A stretch of DNA of 26,308 nt from positions 1-26,308 of the forward strand of contig NW_003156503.1 of NCBI RefSeq assembly GCF_000003605.2, read 5' to 3'. A program made the translations under genes and the position numbers. Shown in pieces: positions 10,715 to 21,499 of this stretch (the first letter of the stretch is position 1; every line of letters begins with the position of its first letter). The notes under the pieces were generated by a model that was not told the origin of the DNA, made no database searches, and saw nothing but the letters and a program-made list of their open reading frames with translations. Origin of the DNA: Saccoglossus kowalevskii. Lineage: Eukaryota; Hemichordata; Enteropneusta; Harrimaniidae.

Positions 10715-11191
10715 AGCTGGTGAATTTTATAATGAAAAGTGAAGAGCTGTGAATGGAGTGGAAGGAGAAAATACACAGTAGAGCTAGTTGATTTTATAAT
10801 GAAAAGTGAAGAGCTGTGAATGGAGTGGAGGGAGAAAATACACAGTAGAGCTGGTGAATTTTGTAATGAAAAGTGAAGAGCTGTGAATGGAGTGGAGGGA
10901 GAAAATACACAGTGGAGCTGGTGGATTTTATAATGAAAAGTGAAGAGCTGTGAATGGAGTGGACGGAGAAAATACACAGTAGAGCTGGTGGATTTTATAA
11001 TGAAAAGTGAAGAGCTGTGAATGGAGTGGAGGGAGAAAATACACAGTAGAGCTGGTGAATTTTGTAATGAAAAGTGAAGAGCTGTGAATGGAGTGGAAGG
11101 AGAAAATACACAGTGGAGCTGGTGGATTTTATAATGAAAAGTGAAGAGCTGTGAATGGAGTGGACGGAGAAAATACACAGTAGAGCTGGTG
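10715..11191. repeat. Block G, copy 1 (identical to 12189-12665)
   Basis: By eye, 477 bp are identical to 12189-12665, at an offset of 1,474 bp (22 units). It holds the CTAGTTGATTTTA unit (10784 and 12258) followed by a three-unit cycle of variants: GGGAG with GTGGAGC, CGGAG, then GGGAG followed by TTTTG. Bounding mismatches are 10714 (T, against G) and 11192 (A, against G). Confidence 0.92.
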
Positions 11192-11236
11192 AATTTTATA
11201 ATGAAAAGTGAAGAGCTGTGAATGGAGTGGAAGGAG

Positions 11237-11767
11237 AAAATACACAGTAGAGCTAGTTGATTTTGTAATGAAAAGTGAAGAACTGTGAATGGAGTGGACA
11301 GAGAAAATACACAGTAGAGCTGGTGAATTTTATAATGAAAAGTGAAGAGCTGTGAATGGAGTGGAAGGAGAAAATACACAGTAGAGCTAGTTGATTTTGT
11401 AATGAAAAGTGAAGAACTGTGAATGGAGTGGACAGAGAAAATACACAGTAGAGCTGGTGGATTTTATAATGAAAAGTGAAGAGCTGTGAATGGAGTGGAA
11501 GGAGAAAATACACAGTAGAGCTAGTTGATTTTGTAATGAAAAGTGAAGAGATGTGAATGGAGTGGACGGAGAAAATACACAGTAGAGCTGGTGAATTTTA
11601 TAATGAAAAGTGAAGAACTGTGAATGGAGTGGACAGAGAAAATACACAGTAGAGCTGGTGAATTTTATAATGAAAAGTGAAGAGATGTGAATGGAGTGGA
11701 AGGAGAAAATACACAGTGGAGCTGGTGGATTTTATAATGAAAAGTGAAGAGCTGTGAATGGAGTGGA
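11237..11767. repeat. Block F, copy 2 (identical to 8155-8685)
   Basis: This is the mate of Block F, with CTAGTTGATTTTG at 11253, 11387 and 11521. One extra unit (carrying GTGGAGGGAG, about 11734-11800) is present just after it relative to copy 1. After that unit the two regions match again, consistent with a single-unit insertion or loss. Confidence 0.9.
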
Positions 11768-12188
11768 GGGAGAAAATACACAGTGGAGCTGGTGGATTTT
11801 ATAATGAAAAGTGAAGAGCTGTGAATGGAGTGGAAGGAGAAAATACACAGTGGAGCTGGTGGATTTTATAATGAAAAGTGAAGAGCTGTGAATGGAGTGG
11901 ACGGAGAAAATACACAGTAGAGCTGGTGAATTTTATAATGAAAAGTGAAGAGCTGTGAATGGAGTGGAAGGAGAAAATACACAGTAGAGCTAGTTGATTT
12001 TGTAATGAAAAGTGAAGAACTGTGAATGGAGTGGACAGAGAAAATACACAGTAGAGCTGGTGGATTTTATAATGAAAAGTGAAGAGCTGTGAATGGAGTG
12101 GAAGGAGAAAATACACAGTAGAGCTGGTGAATTTTATAATGAAAAGTGAAGAGATGTGAATGGAGTGGAAGGAGAAAATACACAGTAG

Positions 12189-12860
12189 AGCTGGTGAATT
12201 TTATAATGAAAAGTGAAGAGCTGTGAATGGAGTGGAAGGAGAAAATACACAGTAGAGCTAGTTGATTTTATAATGAAAAGTGAAGAGCTGTGAATGGAGT
12301 GGAGGGAGAAAATACACAGTAGAGCTGGTGAATTTTGTAATGAAAAGTGAAGAGCTGTGAATGGAGTGGAGGGAGAAAATACACAGTGGAGCTGGTGGAT
12401 TTTATAATGAAAAGTGAAGAGCTGTGAATGGAGTGGACGGAGAAAATACACAGTAGAGCTGGTGGATTTTATAATGAAAAGTGAAGAGCTGTGAATGGAG
12501 TGGAGGGAGAAAATACACAGTAGAGCTGGTGAATTTTGTAATGAAAAGTGAAGAGCTGTGAATGGAGTGGAAGGAGAAAATACACAGTGGAGCTGGTGGA
12601 TTTTATAATGAAAAGTGAAGAGCTGTGAATGGAGTGGACGGAGAAAATACACAGTAGAGCTGGTGGATTTTATAATGAAAAGTGAAGAGCTGTGAATGGA
12701 GTGGAGGGAGAAAATACACAGTAGAGCTGGTGAATTTTGTAATGAAAAGTGAAGAGCTGTGAATGGAGTGGAAGGAGAAAATACACAGTGGAGCTGGTGG
12801 ATTTTGTAATGAAAAGTGAAGAGCTGTGAATGGAGTGGACAGAGAAAATACACAGTAGAG
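12189..12860. repeat. Block G, copy 2, extended into a three-unit (201-bp) higher-order repeat
   Basis: The first 477 bp repeat 10715-11191. The three-unit cycle that is present in part in copy 1 is longer here: units carrying GTGGAGCTGG recur near 12385, 12586 and 12787, every 201 bp, with CGGAG and GGGAG units between them in fixed order. The extra cycle suggests local expansion of a three-unit module after, or during, block duplication. Confidence 0.87.
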
Positions 12861-12935
12861 CTGGTGAATTTTATAATGAAAAGTGAAGAGCTGTGAATGG
12901 AGTGGAAGGAGAAAATACACAGTAGAGCTAGTTGA

Positions 12936-13000
12936 TTTTGTATGAAAAGTGAAGAACTGTGATGGAGTGGACGGAGAAAATACACAGTAGAGCTGGTGAA
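12936..13000. repeat. 65-bp length-variant unit (two single-base deletions)
   Basis: This unit lost one A in TTTTGTAATG (reads TTTTGTATG, near 12942) and one A in CTGTGAATGG (reads CTGTGATGG, near 12962). It is the only unit with two indels and the shortest in the window. Downstream phase is one base early until 14,120. Confidence 0.95.
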
Positions 13001-13358
13001 TTTTATAATGAAAAGTGAAGAACTGTGAATGGAGTGGACAGAGAAAATACACAGTAGAGCTGGTGAATTTTATAATGAAAAGTGAAGAGATGTGAATGGA
13101 GTGGAGGGAGAAAATACATAGTAGAGCTGGTGAATTTTATAATGAAAAGTGAAGAGCTGTGAATGGAGTGGAAGGAGAAAATACACAGTAGAGCTAGTGG
13201 ATTTTGTAATGAAAAGTGAAGAGATGTGAATGGAGTGGACAGAGAAAATACACAGTAGAGCTGGTGAATTTTATAATGAAAAGTGAAGAGCTGAGAATGG
13301 AGTGGAAGGAGAAAATACACAGTAGAGCTGGTGGATTTTATAATGAAAAGTGAAGAGC

Positions 13359-13989
13359 TGTGAATGGAGTGGAAGGAGAAAATACACAGTAGAGCTGGTG
13401 GATTTTATAATGAAAAGTGAAGAGATGTGAATGGAGTGGACAGAGAAAATACACAGTAGAGCAGGTGGATTTTATAATGAAAAGTGAAGAGCTGTGAATG
13501 GAGTGGAAGGAGAAAATACACAGTAGAGCTGGTGGATTTTATAATGAAAAGTGAAGAGCTGTGAATGCAGTGGAGGGAGAAAATACACAGTAGAGCTGGT
13601 GAATTTTGTAATGAAAAGTGAAGAGCTGAGAATGGAGTGGACGGAGAAAATACACAGTAGAGCTGGTGGATTTTATAATGAAAAGTGAAGAGATGTGAAT
13701 GGAGTGGAGGGAGAAAATACACAGTAGAGCTGGTGGATTTTATAATGAAAAGTGAAGAGCTGTGAATGGAGTGGAGGAAGAAAATACACAGTAGAGCTAG
13801 TGGATTTTGTAATGAAAAGTGAAGAGATGTGAATGGAGTGGACGGAGAAAATACACAGTAGAGCTGGTGAATTTTATAATGAAAAGTGAAGAACTGTGAA
13901 TGGAGTGGACAGAGAAAATACACAGTAGAGCTGGTGAATTTTATAATGAAAAGTGAAGAGATGTGAATGGAGTGGAGGGAGAAAATACA
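13359..13989. repeat. Block C, copy 2 (identical to 9341-9971)
   Basis: This is the mate of Block C with GAGCAGGTGG at 13459 and ATGCAGTGG at 13565. The region just to its left, about 13003-13340, matches 9052-9389 at an offset 67 bp smaller, so one unit was gained or lost right at the left edge of the block. Confidence 0.93.
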
Positions 13990-14072
13990 CAGTAGAGCTG
14001 GTGGATTTTGTAATGAAAAGTGAAGAGCTGTGAATGGAGTGGACAGAGAAAATACACAGTAGAGCTGGTGGA

Positions 14073-14140
14073 TTTTATAATGAAAAGTGAAGAGATGTGA
14101 ATGGAGTGGACGGAGAAAAATACATAGTAGAGCTGGTGAA
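14073..14140. repeat. 68-bp length-variant unit (+1 A)
   Basis: A run of five A instead of four (GGAGAAAAATAC near 14,112-14,122) gives a 68-bp unit and brings the array back to its original register. It is the last length variant; from here the register holds to the end of the window. Confidence 0.94.
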
Positions 14141-14162
14141 TTTTATAATGAAAAGTGAAGAG

Positions 14163-14674
14163 CTGTGAATGGAGCGGACAGAGAAAATACACAGTAGAGC
14201 TGGTGAATTTTATAATGAAAAGTGAAGAGATGTGAATGGAGTGGAGGGAGAAAATACATAGTAGAGCTGGTGAATTTTATAATGAAAAGTGAAGAGCTGT
14301 GAATGGAGTGGAAGGAGAAAATACACAGTAGAGCTAGTGGATTTTGTAATGAAAAGTGAAGAGATGTGAATGGAGTGGACGGGGAAAATACACAGTAGAG
14401 CTGGTGAATTTTATAATGAAAAGTGAAGAGCTGAGAATGGAGTGGAAGGAGAAAATACACAGTAGAGCTGGTGAATTTTATAATGAAAAGTGAAGAGCTG
14501 TGAATGGAGTGGACAGAGAAAATACACAGTAGAGCTGGTGAATTTTATAATGAAAAGTGAAGAGCTGTGAATGGGGTGGAAGGAGAAAATACACAGTAGA
14601 GCTGGTGGATTTTATAATGAAAAGTGAAGAGATGTGAATGGAGTGGACAGAGAAAATACACAGTAGAGCTGGTG
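14163..14674. repeat. Block H, copy 1 (identical to 20796-21307)
   Basis: By eye, 512 bp are identical to 20796-21307, at an offset of 6,633 bp (99 units). It contains two rare markers: GGAGCGGACAG near 14171 (mate near 20804) and GACGGGGAAAA near 14378 (mate near 21011). After 14674 the match continues only with a one-unit shift (offset 6,566), because the GAGATG/CAGAG unit occurs twice in a row here (14607-14740) but once in the mate. Confidence 0.9.
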
Positions 14675-15079
14675 GATTTTATAATGAAAAGTGAAGAGAT
14701 GTGAATGGAGTGGACAGAGAAAATACACAGTAGAGCTGGTGAATTTTATAATGAAAAGTGAAGAGCTGTGAATGGAGTGGAGGGAGAAAATACACAGTTG
14801 AGCTGGTGAATTTTGTAATGAAAAGTGAAGAGCTGTGAATGGAGTGGACAGAGAAAATACATAGTAGAGCTGGTGAATTTTATAATGAAAAGTGAAGAGC
14901 TGTGAATGGAGTGGAGGGAGAAAATACACAGTAGAGCTGGTGAATTTTGTAATGAAAAGTGAAGAGCTGTGAATGGAGTGGACGGAGAAAATACACAGTG
15001 GAGCTGGTGAATTTTATAATGAAAAGTGAAGAGCTGTGAATGGAGTGAACGGAGAAAATACACAGTAGAGCTGGTGGAT

Positions 15080-15375
15080 TTTATAATGAAAAGAGAAGAG
15101 CTGTGAATGGAGTGGAGGGAGAAAATACACAGTAGAGCTGGTGGATTTTGTAATGAAAAGTGAAGAGCTGTGAATGGAGTGGAAGGAGAAAATACACAGT
15201 AGAGCTGGTGGATTTTATAATGAAAAGAGAAGAGCTGTGAATGGAGTGGACGGAGAAAATACACAGTAGAGCTGGTTAATTTTATAATGAAAAGTGAAGA
15301 GATGTGAATGGAGTGGACAGAGAAAATACACAGTAGAGCTGGTGGATTTTATAATGAAAAGAGAAGAGCTGTGAA
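15080..15375. repeat. Private variant AAAAGAGAAGAG at two-unit spacing
   Basis: AAGAGAAGAG, replacing AAGTGAAGAG, occurs at 15091, 15225 and 15359, each 134 bp apart, and I found it nowhere else in the window. Alternate units are normal. This is a small private two-unit higher-order repeat. Confidence 0.85.
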
Positions 15376-15539
15376 TGGAGTGGAGGGAGAAAATACACAG
15401 TAGAGCTGGTGGATTTTATAATGAAAAGTGAAGAGCTGTGAATGGAGTGGACAGAGAAAATACACAGTAGAGCTGGTGAATTTTGTAATGAAAAGTGAAG
15501 AGCTGAGAATGGAGTGGACGGAGAAAATACACAGTAGAG

Positions 15540-16001
15540 CTAGTGGATTTTATAATGAAAAGTGAAGAGATGTGAATGGAGTGGAGGGAGAAAATACACA
15601 GTAGAGCTAGTGGATTTTATAATGAAAAGTGAAGAGCTGTGAATGGAGTGGAGGAAGAAAATACACAGTAGAGCTAGTGGATTTTGTAATGAAAAGTGAA
15701 GAGATGTGAATGGAGTGGACGGAGAAAATACACAGTAGAGCTGGTGGATTTTATAATGAAAAGTGAAGAGATGTGAATGGAGTGGAGGGAGAAAATACAC
15801 AGTAGAGCTGGTGGATTTTATAATGAAAAGTGAAGAGCTGTGAATGGAGTGGAGGAAGAAAATACACAGTAGAGCTAGTGGATTTTGTAATGAAAAGTGA
15901 AGAGATGTGAATGGAGTGGACGGAGAAAATACACAGTAGAGCTGGTGAATTTTATAATGAAAAGTGAAGAACTGTGAATGGAGTGGACAGAGAAAATACA
16001 C
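15540..16001. repeat. Three-unit (201-bp) higher-order repeat with GGAGGAAG marker
   Basis: Units carrying GGAGGAAGAAAA recur near 15650 and 15851, 201 bp apart. Each is preceded by a GAGATG/GGGAG unit and followed by a CTAGTGGATTTTG/GAGATG/CGGAG unit. The two cycles differ mainly at the CTAGTGG or CTGGTGG position. The same three-unit word occurs singly near 4080, 4683, 5890, 9714, 13732 and 17413, so here it has doubled. Confidence 0.85.
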
Positions 16002-16391
16002 AGTAGAGCTGGTGAATTTTATAATGAAAAGTGAAGAGATGTGAATGGAGTGGAGGGAGAAAATACATAGTAGAGCTGGTGAATTTTATAATGAAAAGTG
16101 AAGAACTGTGAATGGAGTGGAAGGAGAAAATACACAGTAGAGCTAGTGGATTTTGTAATGAAAAGTGAAGAGATGTGAATGGAGTGGACGGAGAAAATAC
16201 ACAGTAGAGCTGGTGAATTTTATAATGAAAAGTGAAGAGCTGTGAATGGAGTGGACGGAGAAAATACACAGTAGAGCTGGTGAATTTTATAATGAAAAGT
16301 GAAGAGCTGTGAATGGAGTGGAGGGAGAAAATACACAGTGGAGTTGGTGGATTTTATAATGAAAAGTGAAGGGATGTGAATGGAGTGGATG

Positions 16392-16839
16392 GAGAAAATA
16401 CACAGTAGAGCTGGTGAATTTTATAATGAAAAGTGAAGAGCTGAGAATGGAGTGGAGGGAGAAAATACACAGTAGAGCTGGTGGATTTTATAATGAAAAG
16501 TGAAGAGCTGTGAATGGAGTGGAAGGAGAAAATACACAGTAGAGCTGGTGGATTTTATAATGAAAAGTGAAGAGCTGTGAATGGAGTGGAGGGAGAAAAT
16601 ACATAGTAGAGCTGGTGAATTTTATAATGAAAAGTGAAGAGCTGTGAATGGAGTGGAAGGAGAAAATACACAGTAGAGCTAGTTGATTTTATAATGAAAA
16701 GTGAAGAGCTGTGAATGGAGTGGAGGGAGAAAATACACAGTAGAGCTGGTGAATTTTGTAATGAAAAGTGAAGAGCTGTGAATGGAGTGGACGGAGAAAA
16801 TACACAGTAGAGCTGGTGGATTTTATAATGAAAAGTGAA
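16392..16839. repeat. Block J, copy 1 (identical to 24901-25348)
   Basis: By eye, 448 bp are identical to 24901-25348, at an offset of 8,509 bp (127 units). The order of units is CTGAGAAT/GGGAG, GGAAGG, GGGAG with CATAG, GGAAGG, CTAGTTGATTTTA/GGGAG, TTTTG/CGGAG. Closely related versions of this word lie near 5222-5480, 10382-10640 and 18500-18800, making it the most widely copied haplotype I can see. Confidence 0.9.
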
Positions 16840-17087
16840 AAGCTGTGAATGGAGTGGACAGAGAAAATACACAGTAGAGCTGGTGAATTTTGTAATGAAA
16901 AGTGAAGAGCTGAGAATGGAGTGGAGGGAGAAAATACACAGTAGAGCTGGTGGATTTTATAATGAAAAGTGAAGAGCTGTGAATGGAGTGGAAGGAGAAA
17001 ATACACAGTAGAGCTGGTGGATTTTATAATGAAAAGTGAAGAGCTGTGAATGGAGTGGAAGGAGAAAATACACAGTAGAGCTGGTGG

Positions 17088-17595
17088 ATTTTATAATGAA
17101 AAGTGAAGAGATGTGAATGGAGTGGACAGAGAAAATACACAGTAGAGCTGGTGGATTTTATAATGAAAAGTGAAGAGCTGTGAATGGAGTGGAAGGAGAA
17201 AATACACAGTAGAGCTGGTGGATTTTATAATGAAAAGTGAAGAGCTGTGAATGGAGTGGAAAGAGAAAATACACAGTAGAGCTGGTGAATTTTGTAATGA
17301 AAAGTGAAGAGCTGAGAATGGAGTGGACGGAGAAAATACACAGTAGAGCTAGTGGATTTTATAATGAAAAGTGAAGAGATGTGAATGGAGTGGAGGGAGA
17401 AAATACACAGTAGAGCTGGTGGATTTTATAATGAAAAGTGAAGAGCTGTGAATGGAGTGGAGGAAGAAAATACACAGTAGAGCTAGTGGATTTTGTAATG
17501 AAAAGTGAAGAGATGTGAATGGAGTGGACGGAGAAAATACACAGTAGAGCTGGTGAATTTTATAATGAAAAGTGAAGAACTGTGAATGGAGTGGA
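17088..17595. repeat. Block E, copy 2 (identical to 5564-6071)
   Basis: This is the mate of Block E with the shared GGAAAGAG, CTGAGAAT and GGAGGAAG markers in the same order and spacing. In this copy the following units repeat the CTAGTGGATTTTG / GAGATG form about every 134 bp near 17485, 17619 and 17753, unlike the sequence after copy 1. Confidence 0.92.
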
Positions 17596-19096
17596 AGGAG
17601 AAAATACACAGTAGAGCTAGTGGATTTTGTAATGAAAAGTGAAGAGATGTGAATGGAGTGGACAGAGAAAATACATAGTAGAGCTGGTGAATTTTATAAT
17701 GAAAAGTGAAGAACTGTGAATGGAGTGGAAGGAGAAAATACACAGTAGAGCTAGTGGATTTTGTAATGAAAAGTGAAGAGATGTGAATGGAGTGGACGGA
17801 GAAAATACACAGTAGAGCTGGTGAATTTTATAATGAAAAGTGAAGAGCTGTGAATGGAGTGGACGGAGAAAATACACAGTAGAGCTGGTGAATTTTATAA
17901 TGAAAAGTGAAGAGCTGTGAATGGAGTGGAGGGAGAAAATACACAGTGGAGTTGGTGGATTTTATAATGAAAAGTGAAGGGTTGTGAATGGAGTGGACGG
18001 AGAAAATACACAGTAGAGCTGGTGAATTTTATAATGAAAAGTGAAGAGCTGTGAATGGAGTGGACGGAGAAAATACACAGTAGAGCTGGTGAATTTTGTA
18101 ATGAAAAGCGAAGAGCTGTGAATGGAGTGGACGGAGAAAATACATAGTAGAGCTGGTGAATTTTATAATGAAAAGTGAAGAGATGTGAATGGAGTGGAAG
18201 GAGAAAATACACAGTAGAGCTAGTGGATTTTGTAATGAAAAGTGAAGAGATGTGAATGGAGTGGACGGAGAAAATACACAGTAGAGCTGGTGAATTTTAT
18301 AATGAAAAGTGAAGAGATGTGAATGGAGTGGAGGGAGAAAATACACAGTAGAGCTGGTGAATTTTATAATGAAAAGTGAAGAGCTGTGAATGGAGTGGAA
18401 GGAGAAAATACACAGTAGAGCTAGTGGATTTTGTAATGAAAAGTGAAGAGATGTGAATGGAGTGGACGGAGAAAATACACAGTAGAGCTGGTGAATTTTA
18501 AAATGAAAAGTGAAGAGCTGAGAATGGAGTGGAGGGAGAAAATACACAGTAGAGCTGGTGAATTTTATAATGAAAAGTGAAGAGCTGTGAATGGAGTGGA
18601 AGGAGAAAATACACAGTAGAGCTAGTTGATTTTATAATGAAAAGTGAAGAGCTGTGAATGGAGTGGAGGGAGAAAATACACAGTAGAGCTGGTGAATTTT
18701 GTAATGAAAAGTGAAGAGCTGTGAATGGAGTGGACGGAGAAAATACACAGTAGAGCTGGTGGATTTTATAATGAAAAGTGAAAAGCTGTGAATGGAGTGG
18801 ACAGAGAAAATACACAGTAGAGCTGGTGAATTTTGTAATGAAAAGTGAAGAGCTGAGAATGGAGTGGAGGGAGAAAATACACAGTAGAGCTGGTGGATTT
18901 TATAATGAAAAGTGAAGAGCTGTGAATGGAGTGAAAGGAGAAAATACACAGTAGAGCTAGTTGATTTTATAATGAAAAGTGAAGAGCTGTGAATGGAGTG
19001 GAGGGAGAAAATACATAGTAGAGCTGGTGAATTTTATAATGAAAAGTGAAGAGCTGTGAATGGAGTGGAAGGAGAAAATACACAGTAGAGCTAGTT

Positions 19097-20971
19097 GATT
19101 TTATAATGAAAAGTGAAGAGCTGTGAATGGAGTGGAGGGAGAAAATACACAGTGGAGCTGGTGGATTTTATAATGAAAAGTGAAGAGCTGTGAATGGAGT
19201 GGACGGAGAAAATACACAGTAGAGCTGGTGAATTTTGTAATGAAAAGTGAAGAGCTGTGAATGGAGTGGACAGAGAAAATACACAGTAGAGCTGGTGGAT
19301 TTTATAATGAAAAGTGAAGAGCTGAGAATGGGGTGGAAGGAGAAAATACACAGTAGAGCTGGTGAATTTTATAATGAAAAGTGAAGAGCTGTGAATGGAG
19401 TGGACGGAGAAAATACACAGTAGAGCTGGTGGATTTTATAATGAAAAGTGAAAAGCTGTGAATGGAGTGGACAGAGAAAATACACAGTTGAGCTGGTGGA
19501 TTTTATAATGAAAAGTGAAGAGCTGTGAATGGAGTGGAAGGAGAAAATACACAGTGGAGCTCGTGAATTTTATAATGAAAAGTGAAGAGCTGTGAATGGA
19601 GTGGACGGAGAAAATACACAGTAGAGCTGGTGGATTTTATAATGAAAAGTGAAAAGCTGTGAATGGAGTGGACAGAGAAAATACACAGTAGAGCTGGTGA
19701 ATTTTGTAATGAAAAGTGAAGAGCTGTGAATGGAGTGGACGGAGAAAATACACAGTAGAGCTGGTGGATTTTATAATGAAAAGTGAAAAGCTGTGAATGG
19801 AGTGGAGGGAGAAAATACACAGTAGAGCTGGTGAATTTTGTAATGAAAAGTGAAGAGCTGTGAATGGAGTGGAGGGAGAAAATACACAGTAGAGCTGGTG
19901 AATTTTGTAATGAAAAGTGAAGAGCTGTGAATGGAGTGGAGGGAGAAAATACACAGTAGAGCTGGTGGATTTTATAATGAAAAGTGAAAAGCTGTGAATG
20001 GAGTGGACAGAGAAAATACACAGTAGAGCTGGTGAATTTTGTAATGAAAAGTGAAGAGCTGTGAATGGAGTGGACGGAGAAAATACACAGTAGAGCTGGT
20101 GGATTTTATAATGAAAAGTGAAAAGCTGTGAATGGAGTGGACAGAGAAAATACACAGTAGAGCTGGTGAATTTTGTAACGAAAAGTGAAGAGCTGTGAAT
20201 GGAGTGGACGGAGCAAATACACAGTAGAGCTGGTGAATTTTATAATGAAAAGTGAAGAGCTGTGAATGGAGTGGAAGGAGAAAATACACAGTAGAGCTGA
20301 TGGATTTGATAATGAAAAGTGAAGAGCTGTGAATGGAGTGGACAGAGAAAATACACAGTAGAGCTGGTGGATTTTATAATGAAAAGTGAAGAGCTGAGAA
20401 TGGAGTGGAAGGAGAAAATACACAGTAGAGCTGGTGGATTTTATAATGAAAAGTGAAGAGCTGTGAATGGAGTGGACGGAGAAAATACACAGTAGAGCTG
20501 GTGAATTTTATAATGAAAAGTGAAGAGCTGTGAATGGAGTGGAAGGAGAAAATACACAGTAGAGCTAGTTGATTTTGTAATGAAAAGTGAAGAACTGTGA
20601 ATGGAGTGGACAGAGAAAATACACAGTAGAGCTGGTGGATTTTATAATGAAAAGTGAAGAGCTGTGAATGGAGTGGAAGGAGAAAATACACAGTAGAGCT
20701 AGTTGATTTTGTAATGAAAAGTGAAGAGATGTGAATGGAGTGGACGGAGAAAATACACAGTAGAGCTGGTGAATTTTATAATGAAAAGTGAAGAACTGTG
20801 AATGGAGCGGACAGAGAAAATACACAGTAGAGCTGGTGAATTTTATAATGAAAAGTGAAGAGATGTGAATGGAGTGGAGGGAGAAAATACATAGTAGAGC
20901 TGGTGAATTTTATAATGAAAAGTGAAGAGCTGTGAATGGAGTGGAAGGAGAAAATACACAGTAGAGCTAGT
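19097..20971. repeat. Block B, copy 2: about 1.87 kb matching 1410-3283
   Basis: This is the mate of the longest duplicated block. It preserves GAGCTCGTG near 19557, the run of AAAAGCTG units and GGAGCAAAT near 20211. Private changes here include TTTTGTAACG near 20174, GGATTTGATAATG near 20302 and GGAGCGG near 20806. Its last 176 bp (20796-20971) are also part of Block H copy 2, so this stretch matches both about 3108-3283 and 14163-14338. Confidence 0.88.
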
Positions 20972-21307
20972 GGATTTTGTAATGAAAAGTGAAGAGATGT
21001 GAATGGAGTGGACGGGGAAAATACACAGTAGAGCTGGTGAATTTTATAATGAAAAGTGAAGAGCTGAGAATGGAGTGGAAGGAGAAAATACACAGTAGAG
21101 CTGGTGAATTTTATAATGAAAAGTGAAGAGCTGTGAATGGAGTGGACAGAGAAAATACACAGTAGAGCTGGTGAATTTTATAATGAAAAGTGAAGAGCTG
21201 TGAATGGGGTGGAAGGAGAAAATACACAGTAGAGCTGGTGGATTTTATAATGAAAAGTGAAGAGATGTGAATGGAGTGGACAGAGAAAATACACAGTAGA
21301 GCTGGTG
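20796..21307. repeat. Block H, copy 2 (identical to 14163-14674)
   Basis: This is the mate of Block H, with GGAGCGG near 20806 and GACGGGGAAAA near 21011. It begins inside Block B copy 2, so a template switch is recorded between 20796 and 20971. Confidence 0.9.
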
Positions 21308-21499
21308 AATTTTATAATGAAAAGTGAAGAGCTGTGAATGGAGTGGAGGGAGAAAATACACAGTTGAGCTGGTGAATTTTGTAATGAAAAGTGAAGAGCT
21401 GTGAATGGAGTGAACGGAGAAAATACATAGTAGAGCTGATGGATTTTATAATGAAAAGTGAAGAGATGTGAATGGAGTGGAGGGAGAAAATACACAGTT

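Noticed and set aside
12134-12985. 283-codon minus-strand frame crossing a change of repeat pattern, suggesting a distinct gene
   Set aside because: The pattern break in the translation comes from the two single-base deletions near 12942 and 12962, which shift the reading frame of the same repeat.
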